10,316 nucleotides of DNA from JAXGPP01 sp964436865 (GTDB lineage: Bacteria; Planctomycetota; Planctomycetia; Pirellulales; Thermoguttaceae): positions 1 through 10,316 of the forward strand of contig CAYTFK010000254.1 in the NCBI GenBank assembly GCA_964436865.1, given 5' to 3'. Positions 1 to 5,463 of this stretch are shown piece by piece (position 1 is the first letter of the stretch; each line of letters starts with the position of its first letter). The notes under the pieces are model-generated. The model did no database searches, was not told the origin of the DNA, and saw nothing but the letters and a program-made list of their open reading frames with translations. Position numbers and translations under genes: made by a program.

Positions 1-1559
1 CCGCCGCAATCGAGCTGAACGATGCGCGGTTGGCGGTCAAGCAGCTGCAGCTCCGCAGCCCTCAACTTAACCTCGATGAACCGGCTGTCGATCTGGCCGG
101 CCGAGGCACCTGGGAGAAGGTCCCGCGGCGGTTGTCGCTCCCCGCGGCGACGCTCGCCAGCGCAAGCCTCTCGCTCAACGCCGAAAACGTTTCGGCCGCC
201 ATGCCGGCCGAAGGACCGTGGGAACTGGCGGGTGATGTCCGCTACCAGGGCAACCTCGGTCGCTGGCAGCAGTGGATCTCCGATGCTTCGACCCTGCCGA
301 CCTGGCAGCTTGCCGGCAAGGTAAATGGGCAAGCCGTCGTCGAGCGCAAGGGCGAGAAGATCACCAGCCGTTTCGACGCGGCGATCCAGGACTTCGCCGC
401 CGTCCATCCATCGGGTAATCGCTTCGACGACCCCCAGGTTAGCCTGACCGGCCGCGGCGGCTACGACGTGAACAGCCGCTCTTTTGCCCTGGACGAGGTC
501 GAGATGGCCTCGGCGGCGGCTCGCCTGAAAGCCCGCGGCCGCTACGACCTGAGCCGCGAGCCCGCGGTGCTCGACCTCGAAGGCCAGGCCGGTTACGACA
601 TGGAGAAGCTCTCCGGATGGCTCCGCGGCTACCTCGGCGACGGAGTGTTCTTCGCCGGGCGGGGAGAAAGCCCGATCTGGTATCGCGGTCCCCTCTCCAT
701 CGCGACCGGAAAAGCCGCCGCGACCCTGGCGTGGACCTGGGGCGAGGTGTACGGTTTCCGCGTCGGTCCAGGGCAGTTGAAGCTTAATCTCTCCGATGGC
801 GTTCTGGCCGTCGAGCCGTCGGAGTTCGAAGTCAGCGAGGGTCGCGCCCGAGTGGCGGCGCAGTTGCGGCTGTCGCCCGAACCTCGCGAGCTGGTCGTTT
901 CCGCCGGCCCGATCCTCCAGCAAGTGCGGATCAACCCCCGCATGTGCGCCTATGCGCTACAGTACATCGCGCCCGTAATGGCCGGCGCGGCGACCGCCGA
1001 AGGCAAGTTCTCGTTGAGCCTGGAAAGCTGCCGCGTGCCGATCGACGATCCGAGCCGCGGTGATCTGCAGGGCCGGATGACCGTCCATACCGTCGAGATC
1101 GGACCCGGTCCGCTCACCCAGGAGCTGGCTCTGGTGCTCGGCCGGCCATCGCCGGCAAAACTGACGCGCGAATCGGTTGTGCCGTTCCGCATGGTCGATG
1201 GCCGGATCTATCACCGCGATCTGGAACTGGTCTTCCCCGACGCCACGATCCGCACCTACGGCTCTGTGGGCTTGGACCAGTCGATGGCTCTAATGGCCGA
1301 GATGCCCGTACCCGAAAAATGGCGCGGCAACAACGTACTCGGCACGGCGCTGCGCGATCAGAAGCTCAATCTGCCGATCGCCGGAACGCTCGGTCGACCG
1401 CAACTCGACCGCCAGACACTCGACGTCGTCAGCCGCCAGTTCATCAACAAGGCCGCGCAGAACGTCATCCAGGACGAGTTGACTCGCCAGTTCAACCGAT
1501 TCTTCCCTCAGCCCACACCTCAGCCCACACCCCAGCCGTCCCCCACACCTCGCCAGTAA
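1..1559 (+). CDS. AsmA-like family protein, C-terminal part (5' end outside window)
   Basis: The reading frame is open from the first full codon (base 3) with no convincing start, so the gene begins to the left of the window; 518 residues are visible. The protein is rich in short alternating beta-strand stretches with repeated Gly-Arg-Gly and Leu-Asp-Leu turns, as in AsmA/TamB-type envelope proteins. Near the end comes the AsmA C-terminal pattern: a 'VPFRMVDGRIYHRDLELVFP' stretch, then 'TYGSVGLDQSMALMAEMPVP' and 'LPIAGTLGRPQLD'. Planctomycete homologues with this ending are usually long, with an N-terminal membrane anchor that is not visible here. AsmA-like proteins span the periplasm and are linked to lipid transport or outer-membrane homeostasis; this role is inferred from the family. 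The protein ends in a low-complexity Pro-Thr-Gln tail coded by a 12-bp repeat. The family call is fairly sure; the exact substrate is unknown. Confidence 0.75.
   Translation, partial: AAIELNDARLAVKQLQLRSPQLNLDEPAVDLAGRGTWEKVPRRLSLPAATLASASLSLNAENVSAAMPAEGPWELAGDVRYQGNLGRWQQWISDASTLPTWQLAGKVNGQAVVERKGEKITSRFDAAIQDFAAVHPSGNRFDDPQVSLTGRGGYDVNSRSFALDEVEMASAAARLKARGRYDLSREPAVLDLEGQAGYDMEKLSGWLRGYLGDGVFFAGRGESPIWYRGPLSIATGKAAATLAWTWGEVYGFRVGPGQLKLNLSDGVLAVEPSEFEVSEGRARVAAQLRLSPEPRELVVSAGPILQQVRINPRMCAYALQYIAPVMAGAATAEGKFSLSLESCRVPIDDPSRGDLQGRMTVHTVEIGPGPLTQELALVLGRPSPAKLTRESVVPFRMVDGRIYHRDLELVFPDATIRTYGSVGLDQSMALMAEMPVPEKWRGNNVLGTALRDQKLNLPIAGTLGRPQLDRQTLDVVSRQFINKAAQNVIQDELTRQFNRFFPQPTPQPTPQPSPTPRQ
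1509..1550 (+). repeat. 12-bp tandem repeat coding the Pro/Gln/Thr tail
   Basis: CAGCCCACACCT (1509-1520) is followed directly by CAGCCCACACCC (1521-1532) and by a diverged unit (1533-1550) that ends again in CCCACACCT. It codes Gln-Pro-Thr-Pro units at the extreme C-terminus of the AsmA-like protein. Copy number could vary by slippage; this is inference. Confidence 0.7.
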
Positions 1560-1576
1560 CAACCTTCCGGCGCGAC

Positions 1577-1596
1577 GCGGGGTTTTATGCCCCCGC
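1577..1596 (+). other. GC hairpin after the AsmA-like gene
   Basis: GCGGGG (1577-1582) pairs with CCCCGC (1591-1596) across an 8-base loop, 18 bases after the stop codon of the AsmA-like gene. There is no T-tract after it, because the -10 box of the next gene follows almost at once. It could contribute to termination, but the evidence is weak. Confidence 0.3.
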
Positions 1597-1599
1597 CGG

Positions 1600-1605
1600 T
1601 ATAAT
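1600..1605 (+). promoter_or_regulatory. Candidate -10 box for the MBL-fold hydrolase gene
   Basis: A perfect TATAAT lies 33 bases upstream of the ATG at 1639, preceded by CCGG. No TTGACA-like -35 box is seen at 16-18 bases upstream. A start of transcription near 1612 would give a leader of about 27 bases with the ribosome binding site inside it. The same ten bases TATAATGCGC occur at 2673-2682 before the PEP-CTERM gene. Confidence 0.5.
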
Positions 1606-1624
1606 GCGCCGGTCGATCGTTATT

Positions 1625-1630
1625 GGGGAG
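1625..1630 (+). promoter_or_regulatory. Ribosome binding site that sets the start at 1639
   Basis: GGGGAG lies 8 bases before the ATG at 1639. An in-frame TTG at 1633 and GTG at 1636 are too close to this site to be good starts. Confidence 0.6.
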
Positions 1631-1638
1631 CCTTGGTG

Positions 1639-2382
1639 ATGAAAGCGGTCCTACTTGGATCTGGTGGGTACTACACGACCGACCATCGGCACACGCTCTG
1701 CGTCCTCCTGCCCGAACTCGGTGTGATGCTCGACGCGGGGACCGGCATTTACCGTGCTCCCCGCTATCTGCGCCTTGGGGAGCTGCACCTCTTCCTCAGC
1801 CACGGGCATCTCGACCACACGGTCGGTTTGAGCTGGCTCTCCGCTGTGAAAGCGGCCGCATCGCTCGACCGCGTAGTGGTTTACGGCGCGGAGGAAAAAC
1901 TTGCCGCCATTGAAGAGCACCTGTTCGCCGAGATTCTGTCACCCAAGGGGCCGGTCTACCAGACGCAGGCGCTCGCCGTGGAGATGCCCCTGCCCGGCGG
2001 CGGAACCCTCACGCACTTTCCGCTCAAGCACAAAGGGGGCTCGGTCGGCTATCGGCTCCAGTGGCCCGGCCATGCAATGGCCTATGTGACCGACACGACC
2101 GCCCGGCCCGACGCCGACTACCTTCCGTCCATCCGCGGCGTCGACCTGCTCCTGCACGAGTGCTACTTCCCTGACGACGAGGCCGACAAGGCCGAGCGGA
2201 GCGGTCACAGCCATACCTCGGCCGTCGCCGAGCTTGCCGCCCGGGCCGGCGTGGGCAGACTCGTCTTCATCCACATCAACCCCGCCGCACAAGACCCGAA
2301 CGACCCCATCGGCATCGACGCCGCCCGCAAGCTCTTCCCCGCGGCCGATGTTGGACACGACCTCATGGAACTCGCGTTCTAG
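1639..2382 (+). CDS. MBL-fold metallo-hydrolase, RNase Z-like
   Basis: This is a 247-residue cytoplasmic-type protein without a signal peptide. It has the full metal-ligand set of the RNase Z/ElaC branch of the metallo-beta-lactamase fold: H55-x-H57-x-D59-H60 in 'SHGHLDH', a KH motif with H131 before 'GGSVGYR', D152 in 'TDT', H190/H192 in 'HSHTS' and H212 in 'FIHINP'. These residues bind two metal ions, usually zinc, in the family. There is no clear tRNA-binding exosite insertion of the kind found in true RNase Z, so tRNA 3' processing cannot be claimed; phosphodiesterase or another hydrolase activity is equally possible. The start is ATG at 1639, chosen by its ribosome binding site. The gene has its own -10 candidate and a 392-base gap behind it, so it is probably transcribed alone. 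Confidence 0.88.
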   Translation: MKAVLLGSGGYYTTDHRHTLCVLLPELGVMLDAGTGIYRAPRYLRLGELHLFLSHGHLDHTVGLSWLSAVKAAASLDRVVVYGAEEKLAAIEEHLFAEILSPKGPVYQTQALAVEMPLPGGGTLTHFPLKHKGGSVGYRLQWPGHAMAYVTDTTARPDADYLPSIRGVDLLLHECYFPDDEADKAERSGHSHTSAVAELAARAGVGRLVFIHINPAAQDPNDPIGIDAARKLFPAADVGHDLMELAF

Positions 2383-2396
2383 GCGTGGTGCGCCGC

Positions 2397-2429
2397 TCCG
2401 GCGGCAAAGCGGGCCGACGCTCCGCCGGA
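2397..2429 (+). terminator. Possible terminator hairpin after the MBL-fold hydrolase gene
   Basis: TCCGGCGG (2397-2404) pairs perfectly with CCGCCGGA (2422-2429), enclosing 17 bases and starting 14 bases after the stop codon. A nested alternative is GCCGC (2392-2396) with GCGGC (2401-2405). No T-tract follows, so intrinsic termination is uncertain. Confidence 0.35.
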
Positions 2430-2492
2430 AGAAGCCGCGCCCCGCATCTCTCGGGACACCACTGGCCGTCGCCCTTCTCGCGTCACCTCACC

Positions 2493-2516
2493 CGATCAGG
2501 CCCACGATCAGGCCCA
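2493..2516. repeat. Perfect 12-bp tandem duplication
   Basis: CGATCAGGCCCA occurs at 2493-2504 and again, without any gap, at 2505-2516. It is in noncoding DNA and no function is apparent. It is probably a slippage product. Confidence 0.8.
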
Positions 2517-2650
2517 GTCGTCCGCTACCAACGTGTGCTCTTCCCGTCGGGCAGACGTGGCGGCCATCGAGTGGCGTAACGTCATAAACCAATTTGTATA
2601 TTAGACTTACGCCATTATTTGACTGCCCGCACTGAATTCCTCCCAGGATA

Positions 2651-2678
2651 TTGCGTCGCCTTGGGTGCGGACTATAAT
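2651..2678 (+). promoter_or_regulatory. Promoter candidate for the PEP-CTERM/DUF1559/FmdE-like cassette
   Basis: A perfect -10 TATAAT (2673-2678) has a partial -35, TTGCGT (2651-2656), 16 bases upstream. Transcription would begin near 2685, giving a leader of about 90 bases to the ATG at 2775. The -10 is followed by GCGC exactly as at 1600-1609. The consensus is judged by eye with the housekeeping sigma factor pattern. Confidence 0.55.
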
Positions 2679-2683
2679 GCGCG

Positions 2684-2710
2684 GTGTTACGGATTTGATA
2701 ATTGTAACAC
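2684..2710. promoter_or_regulatory. Palindrome overlapping the predicted transcription start (operator candidate)
   Basis: GTGTTAC (2684-2690) is an exact inverted copy of GTAACAC (2704-2710), with an AT-rich 13-base spacer. It begins 5 bases after the -10 box, which places it over the expected transcription start and the early leader. That position suits a repressor operator; as RNA it could also form a 7-bp stem. No regulator family is recognised from the sequence. Confidence 0.45.
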
Positions 2711-2725
2711 AGGCCTTTCGCGGCT

Positions 2726-2750
2726 GTCTGGCGTCGTGGATGACGCAGAC
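2726..2750 (+). promoter_or_regulatory. Bulged hairpin in the 5' leader of the cassette
   Basis: GTCTGGCGTC (2726-2735) pairs with GACGCAGAC (2742-2750) as a 9-bp stem with one bulged G and a 6-base loop. It ends 13 bases before the ribosome binding site at 2764. It may tune translation or transcript stability; no known riboswitch class is recognised. Confidence 0.45.
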
Positions 2751-2763
2751 TCGCCCAGTTCCC

Positions 2764-2769
2764 AGGTGA
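2764..2769 (+). promoter_or_regulatory. Ribosome binding site of the PEP-CTERM gene
   Basis: AGGTGA lies 5 bases before ATG 2775 and 8 bases before a second in-frame ATG at 2778. It supports a start here rather than at the upstream in-frame TTG (2619), which lies before the promoter candidate. Confidence 0.6.
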
Positions 2770-2774
2770 CTCAG

Positions 2775-3782
2775 ATGATGCCAACTTTGACTCTCGCTCC
2801 CCATGTCACTCGGCCCGGCCTCTCGTTGTCCTGCGCCGTTTGCTTTTTGGCCCTCGCTGTGGCATCCACTCAGGCTCAGACCTTCACGCCGACGAAACAC
2901 TCCGAGTATCAGGCGGTGTACGACGACGGCACTTCGGCCTGGCTCGAGTCGTGGCAGAACCCCTATCCCATCCAGTTGACCGGCGTGGTGATCAACAACC
3001 CCTGGGACATGCTCGACTTCAGCAATAGCGCAACATCGCCCGCGTGGCAGGTCTATATTCAGGCCATCGCGTCCGACGACTTCGGCGGCACCGCCCTGTA
3101 CATGCGCAAAATCACCCCTTGGAGTGAGAGCTACAACGACGAGCAATGGACCGCGGAGATGCAGCGACTGAATAACCCGGTCGGGTCCTCCTCGCCGCTC
3201 AAACGCGGCGACGTGGTTCGAGTCAACGCCCGTGCTCCGGGTCTCTTCTATGGCGGCAAGTACAATGTCAACGAGAAGCACCTGACAGGCGCTGCCTACG
3301 ATTTCGACATCGAGGTCATCGGTAGCGCCACGCCTGACGTCACTTCATTGCTCCTTTCCGATCTGAAAGACAGCTCCGACAACTTTATCTTCGATTCAAG
3401 TCGCGCAACCGGTTGCGAGCGTTACCAGGGAAGCCTCGTGCAGTTGGACAACCTTCTCCTGGTCGATTCGTCTGCCTGGGGCAGAAACGGCACGGTCAAG
3501 GTGAAGCAGGGTAGTTTGACCTTTGACATGAAGCTGGGACTCGATCCGGCCCTCGATTTCATAAACGCCTCCGCTCTCCAGACAACACCCTTCTCAGTCA
3601 AGGCCATCCTTGACCAGGAGGATGGCGGCTTTCCGCATACGGACAACTATCGTCTCTGGCTCACCAACGCAGACGATCTGGAAATGGTTCCCGAGGCAAG
3701 CTCGCTGGCCTTGTGGGTCATCGGCGCGGCGGCTCTCGGAATCGCCACACTGCGACGCCGTCGTCACCCCGAAGCGCGCTGA
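2775..3782 (+). CDS. Secreted PEP-CTERM-type protein with OB-fold-like regions
   Basis: This 335-residue protein has an N-terminal signal peptide: a hydrophobic core at about residues 16-30 and a likely cleavage after 'STQA' (A34). It has a C-terminal sorting signal of the PEP-CTERM kind: 'VPEASS' (305-310), a hydrophobic helix (about 311-326) and a terminal 'RRRR' (327-330). Such signals are known to be recognised by exosortase-type enzymes. Two stretches resemble extracellular OB-fold domains: about 66-185, with 'WQVYIQAIA', 'GGTALYM' and 'GDVVRVNA', and about 217-303, with 'LVQLDNLLLVD', 'FSVKAILDQ' and 'YRLWLTNADDL'. The domain call is pattern-based and uncertain; no catalytic motif is seen, so the function is unknown. 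The codons look less GC-biased at the third position than those of its neighbours. The start is ATG 2775, with 2778 as an alternative. It is the first gene of a cassette, 13 bases before the DUF1559 gene. Confidence 0.8.
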   Translation: MMPTLTLAPHVTRPGLSLSCAVCFLALAVASTQAQTFTPTKHSEYQAVYDDGTSAWLESWQNPYPIQLTGVVINNPWDMLDFSNSATSPAWQVYIQAIASDDFGGTALYMRKITPWSESYNDEQWTAEMQRLNNPVGSSSPLKRGDVVRVNARAPGLFYGGKYNVNEKHLTGAAYDFDIEVIGSATPDVTSLLLSDLKDSSDNFIFDSSRATGCERYQGSLVQLDNLLLVDSSAWGRNGTVKVKQGSLTFDMKLGLDPALDFINASALQTTPFSVKAILDQEDGGFPHTDNYRLWLTNADDLEMVPEASSLALWVIGAAALGIATLRRRRHPEAR

Positions 3783-3795
3783 ATGGAGAGGATCG

Positions 3796-4764
3796 ATGGA
3801 TCGCCAACCGCGCGGCTTTACCCTGATTGAGGTGCTGGTGGTCATCGCCATCGTCGGGCTCCTCATCGCCTTGCTGCTACCGGCGGTCCAGGCGGCCCGG
3901 GAATCCGCACGCCGCACGCAGTGCCGAAGCAATCTCAAGCAGATTGGGCTGGCGATGCAGAACTACCATGCCGCGCAGCGATCGCTGCCGCCGGGAAACA
4001 TTCACCGTACGGCCGGCATCTGCCCCGGCATGGTCGAGCCGACGGGCTCCTTCTCAACCCGCTACGGCAACTGGGCCATTGCCCTGTTGCCTTACCTGGA
4101 GCAAGCGTCCCTGTTCGGCCAGTACCAGCCGGCGTACCTCAACGAAAGCCCGCAGAACCGGGCCTTCCGTGAAACGCGGTTGCCCGTGTTACTCTGCCCA
4201 TCGGACATCAACCCTGATGAATGCGCGATACCCGCCACCGGGCCGGCCGCTCAGGTCGGCGCGAAGTACGCCCCAGGCAGCTACCGCGCAGTCTCCGGGC
4301 GGAGCGCCGATGGAATGAACTTCCTCGATTCCGAGATGATGTACTCGTTTGTGCGGAAAGATCGCGGCCCGATCCACATCGTAGGTGTGTGGGGATACCA
4401 CGCCGAAAAGTTCGATGCCATTCACGATGGTTTGTCCAACACGCTCCTGGTAGGCGAGGCGACGACCCGCACCAGTCCGGGCTACCGCACTTTTTGGGCC
4501 TACTCCTTCGGGTACTACACCATGTCGGGCGCCTCGGGTCAGCCACGGACGCTTTGGGGCGACTTCGACCGCTGCGTGGCCGCCGGCGGCCAAGGCAACG
4601 ACCAGCCCTGCAAGCGGGCTTGGGGCGGCACCCACAGCGCCGGCATCAACTTCGTGCTGTGCGATGGTTCCGTCCATCTTATCAACAAATTGATTGACAT
4701 GGATCTGTTCGGCGGCCTGGCAACTATCGCCGGCGGCGAACTGACGCCCCTTCCTCCCGAGTGA
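3796..4764 (+). CDS. DUF1559 pseudopilin-like protein (prepilin N-terminus, H-X9-DG C-terminus)
   Basis: This 322-residue protein begins with a type IV prepilin leader: short, basic, cleaved after G7, with F8 as first mature residue and E12 at the conserved +5 position ('GFTLIEV'). The hydrophobic helix runs to about residue 29. The DUF1559 body follows, with the typical 'ARRTQCRSNLKQIGLAMQNY' stretch at about 37-57 and 'LLCPSD' near 137. It ends with the planctomycete H-X9-DG signature: H280, nine residues, then D290-G291 ('HSAGINFVLCDG'). DUF1559 genes are present in very large numbers in planctomycetes and are thought to be surface or periplasmic pseudopilins; their exact role is unknown. 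A prepilin peptidase would be needed and is not in the window. GGAGAGG at 3785-3791 is the ribosome binding site, in the 13-base gap after the PEP-CTERM gene, so the two are very likely co-transcribed. Confidence 0.93.
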   Translation: MDRQPRGFTLIEVLVVIAIVGLLIALLLPAVQAARESARRTQCRSNLKQIGLAMQNYHAAQRSLPPGNIHRTAGICPGMVEPTGSFSTRYGNWAIALLPYLEQASLFGQYQPAYLNESPQNRAFRETRLPVLLCPSDINPDECAIPATGPAAQVGAKYAPGSYRAVSGRSADGMNFLDSEMMYSFVRKDRGPIHIVGVWGYHAEKFDAIHDGLSNTLLVGEATTRTSPGYRTFWAYSFGYYTMSGASGQPRTLWGDFDRCVAAGGQGNDQPCKRAWGGTHSAGINFVLCDGSVHLINKLIDMDLFGGLATIAGGELTPLPPE

Positions 4765-4771
4765 GTTGATC

Positions 4772-5326
4772 ATGAAATTGTGTGTCTGCGCGCTCGTTGT
4801 GGTTGTTGTCCTCCCCACCTCCGCCTTGGCAGAAGACCGGGTACTTCCCCGCCCGGATTACAACGCCGACCAGGCTGACCCGGCATGGCTCACGCTGGCG
4901 GTTCAGATGCACGGCCACCTCGGTCCGTGGGCCGCCGCCGGCGTGCGATTGGGTTCAGCCGCTCGCCAGGCTGCCGGGGCGGAGGGCTATTTCGACTTGG
5001 ATGTCGTGGTCGAAGGACCATTCGAGAAGCCCCCCAAAGCGTGCTTCCTCGACGGCGTGCAACTCGGCACCGGAGCAACCTTGGGCAAACGCAATCTCCA
5101 GTGGCGGTCGGCCGAGCAGATCGCGGTAATTGTGACGAACCGCGCGAGCGGCCGAGTTGCCCGCGTCATTCCCACGCCTCTTCTCCTGGAGTGGCTGAAC
5201 GCTTTTCAGCCGCGGCCGCATGGCGAAATCGATGATCACGACGACGCGCACATGAAGCTCGTCGAATCGCTGGCTCGCCGCGTTGCCGCGGCGGCCGAGA
5301 ACGACATCGCGACGGTCAATCCTTGA
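4772..5326 (+). CDS. Exported FmdE/FwdE-like family protein
   Basis: This is a 184-residue protein with a clear signal peptide: MKL start, hydrophobic core to about residue 15 and a 'ALA' cleavage site at 18-20. The mature part matches the FmdE (formylmethanofuran dehydrogenase subunit E-like, PF02663) pattern: H47-G-H49-L-G-P ('MHGHLGPW') near the start, then C91 followed by 'LDGVQLGTGATLGKRNL' (93-109). In the wider family the His and Cys residues are linked to metal binding, and a Cys often precedes the Thr in the 'TGCT' position; here that residue is A102. Formylmethanofuran dehydrogenase itself is cytoplasmic, so an exported copy is unlikely to serve it. A periplasmic metal-binding or sensing role is plausible but inferred. 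It starts 7 bases after the DUF1559 stop, with GAGTGAG spanning that stop as a weak ribosome binding site, which suggests translational coupling. An in-frame TTG at 4766 is less likely as the start. Confidence 0.82.
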   Translation: MKLCVCALVVVVVLPTSALAEDRVLPRPDYNADQADPAWLTLAVQMHGHLGPWAAAGVRLGSAARQAAGAEGYFDLDVVVEGPFEKPPKACFLDGVQLGTGATLGKRNLQWRSAEQIAVIVTNRASGRVARVIPTPLLLEWLNAFQPRPHGEIDDHDDAHMKLVESLARRVAAAAENDIATVNP

Positions 5327-5355
5327 CCCGCGACCTCAATCGCGTGCGGCGCGTC

Positions 5356-5457
5356 GCTCCGCAGTCGGCATTGCTCATAGTAAGCCGCCGCTCCGTCGGT
5401 GGCTTTCTTCAAGGCAGCCCCACGCTCCGTCGTCGGCATCCCCGTCAGCGGTCACGC
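5356..5457. repeat. Degenerate 34-bp-period repeat, three units
   Basis: GCTCCG recurs at 5356, 5390 and 5424, exactly 34 bases apart each time. Aligned by eye without gaps, the three 34-base units agree pairwise at 19-20 of 34 positions, and units 1 and 3 share 14 of their first 16 bases (5356-5371 and 5424-5439). It fills most of the convergent spacer and contains the terminator hairpin at the unit 1/unit 2 boundary. Chance similarity in GC-rich DNA cannot be fully excluded. Confidence 0.5.
5382..5409 (+). terminator. Rho-independent-type terminator of the cassette
   Basis: AAGCCGCCG (5382-5390) pairs with CGGTGGCTT (5397-5405) as a 9-bp stem with one G-U pair and a 6-base loop. It is followed by TCTT, giving a short T-rich tail. 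It lies 56 bases after the stop of the FmdE-like gene. Read on the other strand the hairpin has no T-tract, so it should act mainly on + strand transcripts. Confidence 0.6.
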
Positions 5458-5463
5458 TCCCGC

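Larger units (their letters stand above)
2383..2774. other. 392-base non-coding region before the PEP-CTERM cassette
   Basis: No credible gene was found here. From left to right it holds a GC-rich inverted repeat (2397-2429), a 12-bp tandem duplication (2493-2516), an adapter-like string (2531-2548), an AT-rich patch (about 2581-2620), a promoter candidate (2651-2678), a palindrome over the predicted transcription start (2684-2710), a bulged hairpin (2726-2750) and the ribosome binding site of the next gene. A GTG-initiated frame of 64 codons at 2385-2579 is Arg/Ser/Pro-rich, as expected from GC-rich noncoding DNA, and is not called. Confidence 0.6.

Noticed and set aside
2619..2624. TTGACT as a -35 box
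   Set aside because: It is a good -35 match, but no -10 box is found 16-18 bases downstream.
2619..2774. N-terminal extension of the PEP-CTERM protein from TTG 2619
   Set aside because: It would start upstream of the promoter candidate, bury the signal peptide inside the protein and has no ribosome binding site.
2607..3281. 224-codon open frame on the - strand opposite the PEP-CTERM gene
   Set aside because: It lies antisense to a gene with a signal peptide and sorting signal, and its translation matches no family I recognise. Long antisense frames are common in GC-rich DNA.
4189..4818. 209-codon open frame on the - strand opposite the DUF1559 gene
   Set aside because: It is a shadow of a well-supported gene and crosses the DUF1559/FmdE-like junction. 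No domain was recognised.
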